A DNA stretch of 64,000 nt, taken from the NCBI RefSeq assembly GCF_000473325.1, contig NZ_KI421513.1:921217-985216 (forward strand), read 5' to 3'. A program made the position numbers and the translations under genes. The first letter of the stretch is position 1, and each line of letters opens with the position of its first letter. This document shows, piece after piece, positions 25,536-34,852 of this stretch. The notes under the pieces are model-generated. The model did no database searches. It saw nothing but the letters and a program-made list of their open reading frames with translations, and was not told the origin of the DNA. This DNA comes from Leisingera caerulea DSM 24564. GTDB lineage: Bacteria; Pseudomonadota; Alphaproteobacteria; Rhodobacterales; Rhodobacteraceae.

Positions 25536-27221
25536 ATGGCCCACGACGGACAGGACTTGCATATGAAACCGACACTCATTCCCGACCTGCTGGCGCTGAC
25601 CGGCGCCGCGCTGGAACCGCTGGACCAGCTGCTTGAGGCCGCGCGCGCCTCCGTCAAGGACATGGTGAGCAGCGACGGCCGTGTGTCCGGCAAGCTGATC
25701 GAGGAAAATCAGGTGGCGGCGCACGGGCTGTCCTGGCTTGCCACCTATGTCTACTCGCTGCGGCAGATGCAGAAATGGGCCGAGAAGCTGCAGGGCGAGG
25801 GCAAGTTCGGCGAGATGGAGCAGCTGCTCCACCAGATCGGTTTTGGCGAATACCTGTGGCAGGTATATGGCGGCATCCAGATGAACCAGGGCGAGATCAT
25901 CCGCCTGCAGGACCTGGGCCTGAACCAGGATGCCCAGCGTGCGCTGATGGTGCCTGCAGTGATGACGCTGTGCGAGCAGGGCAACAGCCAGGCCGCGCGC
26001 ACCCGGCTGGTGCAGCTGATGGAGGAGCAGGCCGGCTCCACCATGTTCGGCGCCTCCGGCCTGGAGGAAGAGCTGGAAATGATCCGCGACCAGTTCCGCC
26101 GCTATGCGGTGGAAAAGGTCGAGCCGCACGCCCACGAGTGGCACCTGAAGGATGAGCTGATCCCGATGGAAGTGATCGAAGAGCTGGCGGAGATGGGTGT
26201 CTTCGGGCTGACCATCCCGGAGGAATACGGCGGCTTCGGCCTGTCCAAGGCATCAATGGTGGTGGTTTCCGAGGAGCTGTCGCGCGGCTATATCGGTGTT
26301 GGCTCGCTGGGCACCCGCTCTGAAATCGCGGCGGAGCTGATCCTGTGCGGCGGCACCGAGGAGCAGAAAGCCAACTGGCTGCCGAAGCTGTCCAGCGCTG
26401 AAATCCTGCCCACTGCCGTTTTCACCGAGCCGAACACCGGCTCCGACCTTGGCAGCCTGCGCACCCGCGCAGTCAAGGATGAGAACGGCGATTACAAGAT
26501 CACTGGCAACAAGACCTGGATCACCCACGCCGCCCGCACCCATGTGATGACCCTGCTGGCGCGCACCGACCCGGACACCACTGATCACCGCGGCTTGTCG
26601 ATGTTCCTGGCAGAGAAAACGCCGGGCACAGACGAGCACCCCTTCCCGACCGAAGGCATGACCGGCGGCGAGATCGAGGTGCTGGGCTACCGCGGCATGA
26701 AGGAATACGAGCTGGGCTTCGACAATTTCCATGTGAAGCAGGAAAACCTGCTGGGCGGCGAGGAGAACAAGGGCTTCAAACAGCTGATGGAGACCTTTGA
26801 ATCGGCCCGCATCCAGACTGCGGCCCGCGCCATCGGTGTGGCGCAGTCGGCGCTGGATATCGCCATGCAATACGCGCAGGAGCGCAAGCAGTTCGGCAAG
26901 TCGCTGATCAATTTCCCGCGGGTGTCGGGCAAGCTGGCAATGATGGCGGTGGAGATCATGATCGCCCGCCAGCTCACCTATTTCTCCGCCTGGGAAAAGG
27001 ACCACGGCCACCGCTGCGATCTGGAGGCCGGCATGGCCAAGCTGCTGGGCGCGCGGGTGGCCTGGGCTGCGGCCGACAACGGGCTGCAGATCCACGGCGG
27101 CAACGGCTTTGCGATGGAATACAAGATCTCCCGCGTGCTGTGCGATGCGCGTATCCTCAACATCTTTGAAGGCGCAGCCGAGATCCAGGCGCAAGTGATC
27201 GCCCGCCGCCTGCTGGGCTGA
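25536..27221 (+). CDS. mcd: (2S)-methylsuccinyl-CoA dehydrogenase
   Basis: 561 aa, an acyl-CoA dehydrogenase with an additional N-terminal domain of about 165 residues before the catalytic core begins at EEELEMIRDQFRRYA. This extended form and the core segments TEPNTGSDLGSLRTRA, ERKQFGKSLINFPRVSG, QIHGGNGFAMEYKISRVLCDARI and IFEGAAEIQAQVIARRL fit Mcd of the ethylmalonyl-CoA pathway, which makes mesaconyl-CoA during acetate assimilation and hands electrons to ETF. AGAAGGA sits before ATG 25536. The gene is alone with its own terminator. Assignment to Mcd rather than another long acyl-CoA dehydrogenase rests on size and overall resemblance. Confidence 0.82.
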   Translation: MAHDGQDLHMKPTLIPDLLALTGAALEPLDQLLEAARASVKDMVSSDGRVSGKLIEENQVAAHGLSWLATYVYSLRQMQKWAEKLQGEGKFGEMEQLLHQIGFGEYLWQVYGGIQMNQGEIIRLQDLGLNQDAQRALMVPAVMTLCEQGNSQAARTRLVQLMEEQAGSTMFGASGLEEELEMIRDQFRRYAVEKVEPHAHEWHLKDELIPMEVIEELAEMGVFGLTIPEEYGGFGLSKASMVVVSEELSRGYIGVGSLGTRSEIAAELILCGGTEEQKANWLPKLSSAEILPTAVFTEPNTGSDLGSLRTRAVKDENGDYKITGNKTWITHAARTHVMTLLARTDPDTTDHRGLSMFLAEKTPGTDEHPFPTEGMTGGEIEVLGYRGMKEYELGFDNFHVKQENLLGGEENKGFKQLMETFESARIQTAARAIGVAQSALDIAMQYAQERKQFGKSLINFPRVSGKLAMMAVEIMIARQLTYFSAWEKDHGHRCDLEAGMAKLLGARVAWAAADNGLQIHGGNGFAMEYKISRVLCDARILNIFEGAAEIQAQVIARRLLG

Positions 27222-27261
27222 CCGCCACTTGTTACTACCGCAGGGGAGCAATCCCCTCCTT

Positions 27262-27286
27262 GCCCGGCGTTCGCGCCGGGCTTTTT
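27262..27286 (+). terminator. Rho-independent terminator after mcd
   Basis: GCCCGGCG-TTCG-CGCCGGGC, a perfect 8-pair stem with UUCG loop, followed by TTTTT. Confidence 0.93.
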
Positions 27287-27399
27287 CTGTCAAGCTAAGT
27301 GCCGCGCCCCGAACGCTCAGCCTGCAAACGCAGCGCAAAATGAACCTGTTTCCGATTCTGGTCATTCGCTCCTGAGCGAAAGCCGTCTAACAAGGGGGC

Positions 27400-28083
27400 A
27401 TGTCACTCCTGCGCTGCCTCCTTCTGTCCTGTCTGCTCCTGTTGACCGCCTGCGGCGATACAGTGCCGGCGGGCCAGTCCCCGCGCATTCTGGCCATGGG
27501 GGATTCCCTGCTGGCCTGGCACAGGCTGGCGGGAAAATCCATTCCGGACATGGTGGCGCGGGAATTGCAGGAGCCTGTGGTGGACCGCTCTGTCTCTGCC
27601 GCGCGGATCATTTACAAGCTGCCCGTTTCCGGCGCCGCCGGGATGAACATCCGCAAGCAGTACACGTCCGGGGAATGGGACTGGGTGATCGTGAACGGCG
27701 GCGGCAACGACCTGTGGTTCGGCTGCGGCTGCTTTGCCTGCGACCGGAAGATGGACAAGCTGATCTCGTCTGACGGGCGCAGCGGGGCCATCCCGGCCAT
27801 GCTGTCAGACCTGCGCGCGACAGGTGCCAGGATCATTTACGTCGGCTATCTGCGAAGCCCCGGTGCTGGCTCGCTGATTGAGCACTGCCGGGATGAGGGG
27901 GACGAACTGGAAACCCGCATCACCCGGCTGGCAGAGCTGGACGCGGGCATCTTCTTTTTGTCGAACAGGGACTTGGTGCCCCATGGCGACCGCTCCTACC
28001 ACGCGCCGGACATGATCCACCCGTCAGTCAAGGCCAGCGGCGAGATCGGCCGCAAGGTCGCCGAGATTATCCGCGCAAACTAA
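27400..28083 (+). CDS. SGNH/GDSL-type hydrolase, predicted lipoprotein
   Basis: 227 aa. The signal peptide ends in lipobox LTAC (Cys18), so the enzyme should be anchored in the envelope. The SGNH pattern is clear: Ser36 in LAMGDSLLAW (block I), GGGND with Asn103 (block III), and Asp204 and His207 in APDMIHPS (block V). An unusual CGCFAC cluster (Cys109, 111, 114) follows block III directly and may bind a metal or form disulfides. The substrate, an ester, lipid or acetylated sugar, is unknown. AGGGGG precedes ATG 27400. Confidence 0.8.
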   Translation: MSLLRCLLLSCLLLLTACGDTVPAGQSPRILAMGDSLLAWHRLAGKSIPDMVARELQEPVVDRSVSAARIIYKLPVSGAAGMNIRKQYTSGEWDWVIVNGGGNDLWFGCGCFACDRKMDKLISSDGRSGAIPAMLSDLRATGARIIYVGYLRSPGAGSLIEHCRDEGDELETRITRLAELDAGIFFLSNRDLVPHGDRSYHAPDMIHPSVKASGEIGRKVAEIIRAN

Positions 28084-28104
28084 AGGGGCAGTGCTCCCGC
28101 CCAC

Positions 28105-28309
28105 TTGGCGGCGCATTCCATCGAATGCGCCCAAGGCGTTAGGCCGGGCGCCGTGCTGCGCACGGCGCGGCAGCGCTGCGGCGCAAGGGTGCGGCAGGCG
28201 CCGCGCCCCGCGCGGCGCCGGGCCCAACGGGCGCAAGGCATTTTCAATGCCGCGGCGGCGGGCGGGAGCGCTTGTTGCCGGCTGGCCTTGCCCTGCCTGC
28301 CGCGGCATT
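28105..28309. repeat. Cluster of GC-rich nested palindromes
   Basis: Non-coding and highly structured. Perfect stems: GCGCATTC-CATC-GAATGCGC (28111-28130) flanked by TTGG/CCAA; GCGCCGTGC-TGC-GCACGGCGC (28148-28168); GGCGCCGCG-CCCCG-CGCGGCGCC (28197-28219); GGCATT-TTC-AATGCC (28237-28251); and AATGCCGCGG (28246-28255) pairing with CCGCGGCATT (28300-28309). GCGTTAGGCCGGGCGCCG at 28135 is also roughly complementary to the segment around 28213-28230. It may be a dispersed palindromic repeat or a structured RNA; no known family is recognised. Confidence 0.65.
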
Positions 28310-28344
28310 CCAATGTGCTTTGAAACATCCCTCAGGAGGTCTTG

Positions 28345-28737
28345 ATGCTGCGTTCTGCCCTGATCGGTTCCCTGCTGCTGGCCAGCGCCTGCACCGGGGA
28401 TGAGAGCCTGTCGGCCTATGGTGCCGCAGGCAAGGTGTGGCGCCTGCAGAGCGTCGATGGCGCGGCCTTTCCAGCCTCCGCCAGCCTCAGGTTTCCGGAA
28501 CCGGGCAAGATCGCCGGAAGGGGGCCTTGCAACAGCTTTAGCGGCATCCAGACTGCCCCCTACCCCTGGTTTGAAACCGGGCCGCTGGCGGTGACGCGCA
28601 TGGCCTGCCCGGGATTGGCGGCGGAGGACGCGTTTCTGCAGGCACTGCAGGAGATGACACTGGCGGAAGTGTCGGGTGACGTGCTGATCCTCAGCAATGA
28701 GGCAGGCCGCGAGATGCTGTTCACAGGCGGCGGCTGA
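28345..28737 (+). CDS. META-domain lipoprotein
   Basis: 130 aa. The signal peptide [16 protein letters not shown] gives a lipobox Cys16. The mature part has the META/HslJ-like pattern, with [13 protein letters not shown] at the start, [10 protein letters not shown] in the middle and [25 protein letters not shown], a fold often linked with heat or antibiotic tolerance but without a defined activity. CAGGAGGT sits 4 bases before ATG 28345; the TTG one codon earlier is too close to it. The 3' end overlaps the recO 3' end by 17 bases on opposite strands. Confidence 0.8.
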   Translation: MLRSALIGSLLLASACTGDESLSAYGAAGKVWRLQSVDGAAFPASASLRFPEPGKIAGRGPCNSFSGIQTAPYPWFETGPLAVTRMACPGLAAEDAFLQALQEMTLAEVSGDVLILSNEAGREMLFTGGG

Positions 28738-29446
28738 GCAGGTCCATGAGCCGGCCGCGCGCCTCTGGCAGCGGATGGTTGCCCAGCGAGGGCGCCAGAT
28801 GCGCCTCCAGAAAATGGCCCGTTGTGCGCAGGGCCTGGACGATTTCGGCGTCTCCGGCATCACCGTGGCCCAGCATCACCGGCGGCAAGGGCAGCAGCCG
28901 GTCCGCCCACTCCCCCGCGCCTTCACGTGAAACAGCCCGGCCCGTTTTCGGCGACACAAAGGCAAGCCCGAAACGGCTGCCGGTCACGGCGCAGGCCGAC
29001 AGGTCGAGGCCAAAGCCCATTTCCTCCAAGAGCGCCAGTTCCCAGCGCAGATAGGCGAGCGGCCAGAGGTCTTCATTCGCCAGAAGGTCCAGCAGCTGTT
29101 CGCTGCGGGTAAAGAGGTCCGGATGCGGCTCCCGTTCGGGCAGGCAAAAGGACAGCAGCGCGGTAACCGTGTTGAGCCCGGCGAGTGCCAGCCGCCCCGA
29201 AAGCGCCGCAGCGGCCCGGCTGCGCAGGGGTTCTGCGTGGTAGCTGCCGAGGTGATCCTCCAGCCGCGCCCGCCAGGTCACGTCCAGCTGAGCGCCGGGT
29301 TGCAGGATCGGGGCCATTCTGCGGCCGGCGCCGCCGCGGACTACACCGGCATGGCGGCCGTGTTCTTCGGTAAAGACGTCGATGATGGCCGAGCTTTCGC
29401 CGTGGCGGCGCACCGAAAGCAATATGCCGTGATCACGCCACTCCAA
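28721..29446 (-). CDS. recO: DNA repair protein RecO
   Basis: 241 aa. RecO helps load RecA on SSB-coated gaps in the RecFOR route. The N-terminal OB-fold begins [25 protein letters not shown], and the helical C-terminal part includes [29 protein letters not shown], again typical. I set the start at TTG 29446: it gives the family's M-EWRD beginning and has GGGAGG seven bases upstream. The GTG one codon before is the alternative. The cysteines of the zinc-binding type of RecO are not present as a set. It belongs to the lepB-rnc-era-recO gene order. Confidence 0.9.
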   Translation of the reverse strand: MEWRDHGILLSVRRHGESSAIIDVFTEEHGRHAGVVRGGAGRRMAPILQPGAQLDVTWRARLEDHLGSYHAEPLRSRAAAALSGRLALAGLNTVTALLSFCLPEREPHPDLFTRSEQLLDLLANEDLWPLAYLRWELALLEEMGFGLDLSACAVTGSRFGLAFVSPKTGRAVSREGAGEWADRLLPLPPVMLGHGDAGDAEIVQALRTTGHFLEAHLAPSLGNHPLPEARGRLMDLLSRRL

Positions 29447-29515
29447 CACCGGGCCTCCCTGTCCTGCGGTCCGCCCTACCAGACCGCATTGCCGGAGGGG
29501 CTGCAAGCGGCGGGG

Positions 29516-29845
29516 TCATTCCAGGCCGGGTTCGTCCAGCAGGTGGCGGCCCTGCCGGTCCTCGACCTCGATCACCCAGAGGTCCGGGTCAAAGCTGCGC
29601 TGGCGGCTGATCGAGGCATCGACGTCAGTCTCTGCCCCGGTGGCCAGCTCATCCCATTTGCGGTCGCCGCTCATCAGGTCATAGGTGCGGTGAAAGGCAC
29701 GGGCCTGGCCGTCCAGGGTGTTGAGCTTGACCAGAACCGCGCCCGCGGTGTCGTCGCCGTGGGAAGTGATGAAGGCCGGGATATCCTGAAACCGCAGGCG
29801 GGTCAGATATGCGTCGACCCAGAAGCGGGCGGTGAGGCGGGTCAT
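29516..29845 (-). CDS. DUF1491 family protein
   Basis: 109 aa, soluble. The beginning TARFWVDAYLTRLRFQDIPAFI, then AGAVLVKLNTLDG, and the end DPDLWVIEVEDRQGRHLLDEP are the conserved blocks of DUF1491, an alphaproteobacterial family without known function. It lies between era and recO in the same direction. ATG 29845 is preferred to a GTG three codons upstream. Confidence 0.8.
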   Translation of the reverse strand: MTRLTARFWVDAYLTRLRFQDIPAFITSHGDDTAGAVLVKLNTLDGQARAFHRTYDLMSGDRKWDELATGAETDVDASISRQRSFDPDLWVIEVEDRQGRHLLDEPGLE

Positions 29846-29872
29846 GCCGCGCACCTGCCAGCTTCGGCGCCC

Positions 29873-29925
29873 ATGGGGAGTGCGGGAGCCTCCGGCGGGA
29901 GTATTTCCACAAAGGTGAAAAGCAT
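29873..29925. repeat. Roseobacter-type intergenic repeat, copy 2 (partial)
   Basis: GGGAGCCTCCGGCGGGAGTATTT followed by AAAGGTGAAAAG (in parts) resembles the tail of the element at 14011-14079. The two-hairpin head of that copy is not preserved here. It sits between era and the DUF1491 gene. Confidence 0.5.
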
Positions 29926-29933
29926 GGGGGGCT

Positions 29934-30839
29934 TCAGTTGCCGTCTTTGAAGTCGAGGCCCATTTCCGAGTAGCGCTCTGCCTCTTCCAGCCAGTTCGGG
30001 CGCACCTTCACCTGCAGGAACAGGTGCACCTTGCGGCCCAGGAACTCCTCCAGCTCGGCGCGGGCGGCTTGGGAAACGGATTTAATGGTCTCGCCGCGCT
30101 TGCCCAGAACAATGCCCTTGTGGCCGTCGCGGACCACATAGATGATCTGATCGACGCGGGCAGAGCCGTCCTTGCGCTCTTCCCATTTCTCGGTTTCGAC
30201 GGTGAGCTGGTAGGGCAGTTCCTGATGCAGGCGCAGGGTCAGCTTTTCGCGGGTCATCTCCGCCGCGATCATCCGCATCGGCAGATCGGCGATCTGGTCT
30301 TCGGGGTAGAGCCAGGGGCTTTCCGGCAGCTTGCCTGCCAGCCACTGGCGCAGGTCGTCAACACCATGGCCGCGCTCTGCCGAGATCATGAAGGTTTCGG
30401 CAAAGCCGTAGCGGCTGTTCAGCTCCTGGGTAAGGCCCAGCAGTTTTTCAGCGGGCACCTTGTCGATCTTGTTGATCGCCAGCGCCACGGTGCGGCCCTT
30501 GCCGATTTCCTCAAGACCTTCCAGGATGGTTTCGACGCCTTCGGTGATGCCGCGGTGGGCCTCCACCATCAGCACAACGACGTCGGCGTCTGCAGCGCCG
30601 CCCCAGGCGGCGGCGACCATCGCGCGGTCCAGGCGGCGGCGGGGCTTGAACAGGCCCGGCGTGTCGACAAATACCAGCTGCGCGTCGCCCTCCATCGCCA
30701 CGCCGCGGATGCGGGCGCGGGTAGTCTGCACCTTATGGGTCACGATCGAGACCTTGGCCCCGACCATGCGGTTCAGAAGGGTGGATTTGCCCGCATTGGG
30801 CTCTCCGATCAGGGCAACGAATCCGGCGCGTGTGGTCAT
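29934..30839 (-). CDS. era: GTPase Era
   Basis: 301 aa. Era binds 16S rRNA near its 3' end and assists 30S maturation. G1 is GEPNAGKS (12-19), G3 DTPG, G4 NKID, and the C-terminal KH domain shows the GKRGETIKSVSQAARAELEEFLGRKVHLFLQVKV region cut into GKRGETIKS and LGRKVHLFL motifs. Classical alphaproteobacterial order puts era directly after rnc; here a multicopper oxidase on the plus strand separates them, so era must have its own promoter in 30840-31041. ATG 30839 is the start that gives the family N-terminus. Confidence 0.95.
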   Translation of the reverse strand: MTTRAGFVALIGEPNAGKSTLLNRMVGAKVSIVTHKVQTTRARIRGVAMEGDAQLVFVDTPGLFKPRRRLDRAMVAAAWGGAADADVVVLMVEAHRGITEGVETILEGLEEIGKGRTVALAINKIDKVPAEKLLGLTQELNSRYGFAETFMISAERGHGVDDLRQWLAGKLPESPWLYPEDQIADLPMRMIAAEMTREKLTLRLHQELPYQLTVETEKWEERKDGSARVDQIIYVVRDGHKGIVLGKRGETIKSVSQAARAELEEFLGRKVHLFLQVKVRPNWLEEAERYSEMGLDFKDGN

Positions 30840-31041
30840 CAGTACTGGTCCTGTTTGCAGAGCCGATCCCCTACAGGATTTTACCCACAGGGGCCAGAGG
30901 TGTTTTCTTGGGCGCTTGGGGCAGCGTTGCACAGCCTTGCCCTATGTCAAAGACCTGTGGCAGATCCCGTGTGAGAACCGCAGCGCCAAGCCAGTCCCGC
31001 AGCCAGGCCTTTCTTTGATTGCATGACAGGAGGCCTGCCTG

Positions 31042-32424
31042 ATGAACCGACGTGATTTTCTGCTTGGGAGCGCTGCTACCGCCGGGGTGCTTGGCGGAGG
31101 CGGATGGAGCTTGGCCGGTGCCGCAGCGGCGCAGCAGCTGACAATTCAAACCGCAAGCTTCAGGTTCCGGGACCAGCCGACGAAGGGCATGGTGAGCCTG
31201 TCGCCGGATGCGCCGCCGCCGGTTCTGTACGGCACCCAGGGCAAACCCATGCAACTGCAGGTCGTCAATGGCACCGAAGATTACACCGCAATGCACTGGC
31301 ACGGGCTGCGGATCGGCAACGCAATGGACGGGGTGCCTTACCTGACCCAGATGCCAATCGCGGGCGGCGAGGCGTTTGAGTATGAATTCACCCCGCCGGA
31401 TGCGGGCACCTATTGGTATCACCCGCACTGCATGACCATGGCGCAGATGGCGCATGGGCTGACCGGGGTGATGGTGATCAAAGAGGCGGAAGATCCCGGT
31501 TTTGACGCCGATCAGGCGGTCAACCTGCGGGATTTCCGGCTGTATGAGGATGGCGCCTTCCTGCCCTATTACACCGCGCGCGGGGCGGCCCGCGCCGGGA
31601 CCCGCGGCAATGTGCTGACCGCGAACTGGCTGCAGGCGCCGGTGTACGATCACCCGGCAGGCGGGCTGGTGCGGCTCAGGGTGGTGAACACGGACACCAC
31701 GCGGATCTACAAGCTGCATCTAAGCACAGATCAGGCGCGGATCATTGCCCGGGACGGGCATCCGGTGGAGTTTGAGCTGCCCCTGCCCTCTGCCGGTGAA
31801 CCGCTGCTGGTCGGCCCTGGCCAGCGGGTGGATTTCGCGGTGCGGATGCCCGCGGAGGAAGGGCAGACGGCGGGTCTGCTGGCGGAGCTGCCGGGGCAGC
31901 CCACGCGCACGATGGCAACACTACGCTCGGTTGGTGCGGACCTGGCGCGGGAATTGCGGGAGCTGAAGCCGCTGCCTGCCAATCCGGTTGCCCGGCCGGA
32001 CCTATCAAAGGCAGAGGTGCATGATTTCGTGTTTGGCTGGGCGCCGGAGGGCGGGCCGCCGAATGACGGCTATTGCGGCTCTATGGGGTACAGTTTCTGG
32101 TCGATCAACCGCACGCCTTGGGCTGGAGACGCGGCCAAAGGGACCGGGCCGCTGGCCGTGTTGAAACAAGGCAGGAGCTACGTGCTGCGGCTGAGGAATG
32201 AATCGCCGAACCTGCACCCGATCCACCTGCACGGGCTGGCATTTGTGCCGATAAGCTCAAACCTTCGGAAATTGCCGCCGCTGGTGACGGACACCATGCT
32301 GCTGATGAAGGACGAGGTGGCCGAGATTGCGCTGGTGGCCGACAACCCCGGCGACTGGGCGTTCCACTGCCATGTGATCGAGCATCAGAAAACCGGGCTC
32401 GCGGGTTACATCCGGGTGGTTTGA
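31042..32424 (+). CDS. Multicopper oxidase, Tat-exported
   Basis: 460 aa. The N-terminus NRRDFLLGSAATAGVLGGGG is a twin-arginine signal, so folded copper protein is exported to the periplasm. The copper motifs are HWHGLR, YWYHPHC, HPIHLHG and FHCHVIEHQKTGL, supplying all type 1, 2 and 3 ligands across three cupredoxin domains. The residue at the type 1 axial position is Leu rather than the Met of CueO, which in laccases goes with a higher redox potential. There is no Met-rich insert, so copper tolerance is not obvious and a laccase-like oxidase acting on phenols or metals is as likely. It stops 4 bases before the convergent rnc. Confidence 0.9.
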   Translation: MNRRDFLLGSAATAGVLGGGGWSLAGAAAAQQLTIQTASFRFRDQPTKGMVSLSPDAPPPVLYGTQGKPMQLQVVNGTEDYTAMHWHGLRIGNAMDGVPYLTQMPIAGGEAFEYEFTPPDAGTYWYHPHCMTMAQMAHGLTGVMVIKEAEDPGFDADQAVNLRDFRLYEDGAFLPYYTARGAARAGTRGNVLTANWLQAPVYDHPAGGLVRLRVVNTDTTRIYKLHLSTDQARIIARDGHPVEFELPLPSAGEPLLVGPGQRVDFAVRMPAEEGQTAGLLAELPGQPTRTMATLRSVGADLARELRELKPLPANPVARPDLSKAEVHDFVFGWAPEGGPPNDGYCGSMGYSFWSINRTPWAGDAAKGTGPLAVLKQGRSYVLRLRNESPNLHPIHLHGLAFVPISSNLRKLPPLVTDTMLLMKDEVAEIALVADNPGDWAFHCHVIEHQKTGLAGYIRVV

Positions 32425-32428
32425 AACC

Positions 32429-33106
32429 TCAGCCGATCTGTTCCAGCAGCGCCCTCGCCGCCGCTTGTTCCGCTTGCCGTTTGGAACCCGCCGTGGCCTG
32501 AGCTTCAGTGCCGTCCTGAAGCCTTGCCGCAATGGTGAAGACCGGCGCGTGGTCGGGGCCGCTGCGGGACACCTCGACATAGGTGGGCACCTTCTGCCCG
32601 CGGGCCTGCGCCCACTCCTGCAGCGATGTCTTGGCGTCGCGCGCGTCGCTTTCGACCTTGTGGATGCGGCTGCCCCACAGGCGCAGGATCATCTCGGCAG
32701 CGGCGTCAAAGCCTGCGTCCTTATAGACCGCGGCAATCACCGCCTCCATCGCGTCGCCCAGGAGTGCCTGTTTGCGGCGGCCGCCGGACATCATCTCTGA
32801 GCGGCCCAGCTTCAGCACAGCGCCAAGGTCGATCTCCTTGGCGACATCGGCGCAGGCTTCCTTGCGCACCAGCGCGTTGAAACGCGGCGCCAGCTGGCCC
32901 TCGGTGGCGGTTTTGTCATGCTCCAATAGGGCGGTGGCCATCACCAGCCCCAGTACCCGGTCGCCCAGAAACTCCAGCCGCTGGTTGTCCTGGCGGGTAG
33001 CGGAAGAGACGGAGGCATGGGTCACGGCGCGCTGCAGCAGGTCGGGGCGGGCAAACTTATGCCCGATCCGATCCTCGAACGCGCGCAATTCCTTGGACAG
33101 TTTCAC
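32429..33106 (-). CDS. rnc: Ribonuclease III
   Basis: 225 aa. It cleaves double-stranded RNA, including rRNA precursors. The catalytic signature [15 protein letters not shown] is in the N-terminal domain, with the second acidic cluster in [14 protein letters not shown]. The C-terminal dsRNA-binding domain spans about residues 150-223 ([14 protein letters not shown] to [13 protein letters not shown]). It overlaps lepB by 4 bases. Confidence 0.96.
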   Translation of the reverse strand: MKLSKELRAFEDRIGHKFARPDLLQRAVTHASVSSATRQDNQRLEFLGDRVLGLVMATALLEHDKTATEGQLAPRFNALVRKEACADVAKEIDLGAVLKLGRSEMMSGGRRKQALLGDAMEAVIAAVYKDAGFDAAAEMILRLWGSRIHKVESDARDAKTSLQEWAQARGQKVPTYVEVSRSGPDHAPVFTIAARLQDGTEAQATAGSKRQAEQAAARALLEQIG

Positions 33107-33939
33107 TCGATCCCCTTGAAGAAACGGTCGCCGCGCCAGGTCCAGAAGTAGAGCATGGACCGCCCGGCGGAGGAGAACATAATCCGGTCGGCCCGGCCGA
33201 TCAGGTTTTCGTAAGGCACAAAGCCAACCCCGCCGGCAGACTGCGGCAAGCGGCTGTCGGAGGAGTTGTCCCGGTTGTCGCCCATGAAGAAATAGTGCCC
33301 TTCCGGAACCTGGTAGACGCCGGTGTGGTCCATGCCCTGGTTGGTGATGTTAAGCACGATATGCTCATTGCCGCCCGGCAGGGTCTCCAGCTTGCGCGAC
33401 TTCTTGCAGACGGCGCCCTGGCCGACAGGCGCATTTTCACAGCGCGGGAAGGAGCCCTGCGGCCCCTGGCGTTCCATCACTTCCTCGAACTGGCCCGCAT
33501 CCTGCAGCTTGACCGGCGCGCCGTTGATGAACAGCACGCCGTTCTTCATCTGAATCTTGTCGCCCGGCAGGCCGACCAGCCGCTTGATGAAGTCATTGCC
33601 GTTGACCGGGTGGCGGAACACCACCACGTCGCCGCGTTCCGGCTGTCCGCCCATCAGGCGGGTGTTGTCACCGTCCAGAAAACCGCAGATGTCCTTGGCG
33701 TCGATGTTCAGCCCGACCGCCCCGATACGCACGCTGGGGCAAGAGGCATAGGAATAGCCATAGGCCATCTTGTTGACGAACAGGAAATCCCCGATCAGCA
33801 GGGTTTCCTTCATCGATCCGGAGGGTATCCAGAAGGGCTGAAAAAACAGGGTGCGGAAGACACCGGCGATCAGCAGCGCGTAGACGATCGTTTTGATCGT
33901 CTCAAGGATCGAACTGCCGGTCTTTGCTTTGGCCGTCAT
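33103..33939 (-). CDS. lepB: Signal peptidase I
   Basis: 278 aa, inner membrane serine protease that removes signal peptides. One N-terminal membrane helix (about 12-30) precedes the catalytic Ser in [13 protein letters not shown], and the Lys is in [14 protein letters not shown]. The family end box [11 protein letters not shown] is present. A second loop contains the paired cysteines of SVRIG...CGF and CENAP...CKKS, likely periplasmic disulfides. ATG 33939 has GGAG 6 bases upstream. rnc follows with a 4-base overlap. Confidence 0.95.
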   Translation of the reverse strand: MTAKAKTGSSILETIKTIVYALLIAGVFRTLFFQPFWIPSGSMKETLLIGDFLFVNKMAYGYSYASCPSVRIGAVGLNIDAKDICGFLDGDNTRLMGGQPERGDVVVFRHPVNGNDFIKRLVGLPGDKIQMKNGVLFINGAPVKLQDAGQFEEVMERQGPQGSFPRCENAPVGQGAVCKKSRKLETLPGGNEHIVLNITNQGMDHTGVYQVPEGHYFFMGDNRDNSSDSRLPQSAGGVGFVPYENLIGRADRIMFSSAGRSMLYFWTWRGDRFFKGIE

Positions 33940-33997
33940 CAGGCTCTCCGGTTTGGAAACAAGGTCCGGGGCTACATGCGGGCCTGAGGGGGCCAAG

Positions 33998-34429
33998 TCA
34001 AGTTCCCGAAGCCGATTCCGCCGGGTCGCTGGCGATCGGACGCGCTTCGATCACCACAAAGGCCTGCGCCCAGGGGTGGTCGTCGGTCAGTGTCACGTGG
34101 ATCACCGCCTCATGGTCGGGCGGGGTCATCTCGCGCAGCCGGTCGGCGGCCCAGCCGGTCACATGCATCACCGGCTGGCCGGTGCGCAGGTTGGAGACCG
34201 CCATGTCCTTCCAGGCGATCCCCATGCGCAAGCCGGTGCCCAGCGCCTTGGAGCAGGCTTCCTTGGCGGCCCAGCGCTTGGCGTAGGTGCCCGCCACATC
34301 GCGGCGGCGCTCAGCCTTGCGCTGCTCTATTTCGGTAAAAACCCGGTTGCGGAACCGGTCCCCGAACCGGTCCAGGGTGCGCTGGATCCGCTCGATATTG
34401 GCAAGATCGGTTCCGACGCCCAGGATCAT
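33998..34429 (-). CDS. acpS: Holo-[acyl-carrier-protein] synthase
   Basis: 143 aa. It moves 4'-phosphopantetheine from CoA to acyl carrier protein. The start [15 protein letters not shown] holds the Mg-binding Asp8, and [16 protein letters not shown] has the second acidic and lysine residues. Trimer-type AcpS of normal length. Its start overlaps the stop of the upstream membrane-protein gene by 4 bases, and lepB follows after 58 bases. Confidence 0.95.
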   Translation of the reverse strand: MILGVGTDLANIERIQRTLDRFGDRFRNRVFTEIEQRKAERRRDVAGTYAKRWAAKEACSKALGTGLRMGIAWKDMAVSNLRTGQPVMHVTGWAADRLREMTPPDHEAVIHVTLTDDHPWAQAFVVIEARPIASDPAESASGT

Positions 34430-34845
34430 TCTTGCAGCCGTTTCAAACCCAGCTTGATGCCATGGCCCAGAAACAGCCGGTTGACCATCAGGATGACCGC
34501 CAGCAGCAGCACACAGACACCCGCCAGGAACAGGACCGGAACCGTCTGCCGCGCCTCCACCACCACCGGATTGTCCCAGTAAAGCGGCAGCTGCACAACC
34601 GTCAGCACTGCCACAACCCCGGTCATCGCTGCCGCGTTGACCCAAGCTGCCTTGCCTGACAGCGGCGCCCGGGTGGCTTGCGCAATGCGCATCCCCTCCA
34701 GCACCGAGGCAAACATCGGCGGCAGCACGGTCGCGAGCCCGGTCGGCAATTCAACACCGAATTGCGCCAGCAGCAGTCCCAGCAGCAGCATCGCGACAGA
34801 GGCCGCCATCCACAAGAGCCCGTAGCGGATCAGATTGACGTGCAT
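34426..34845 (-). CDS. Small integral membrane protein, ABZJ_00895-type
   Basis: 139 aa with four hydrophobic helices (about 5-27, 34-50, 68-87 and 104-126). I recall proteins of this kind between pdxJ and acpS in Rhodobacterales under the name ABZJ_00895 family. No function is known. ATG 34845 is preceded by GGAG at very short spacing; an in-frame ATG at 34869 would overlap pdxJ and has no binding site. It overlaps acpS by 4 bases. Confidence 0.7.
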   Translation of the reverse strand: MHVNLIRYGLLWMAASVAMLLLGLLLAQFGVELPTGLATVLPPMFASVLEGMRIAQATRAPLSGKAAWVNAAAMTGVVAVLTVVQLPLYWDNPVVVEARQTVPVLFLAGVCVLLLAVILMVNRLFLGHGIKLGLKRLQE

Positions 34846-34852
34846 GGCTCCG

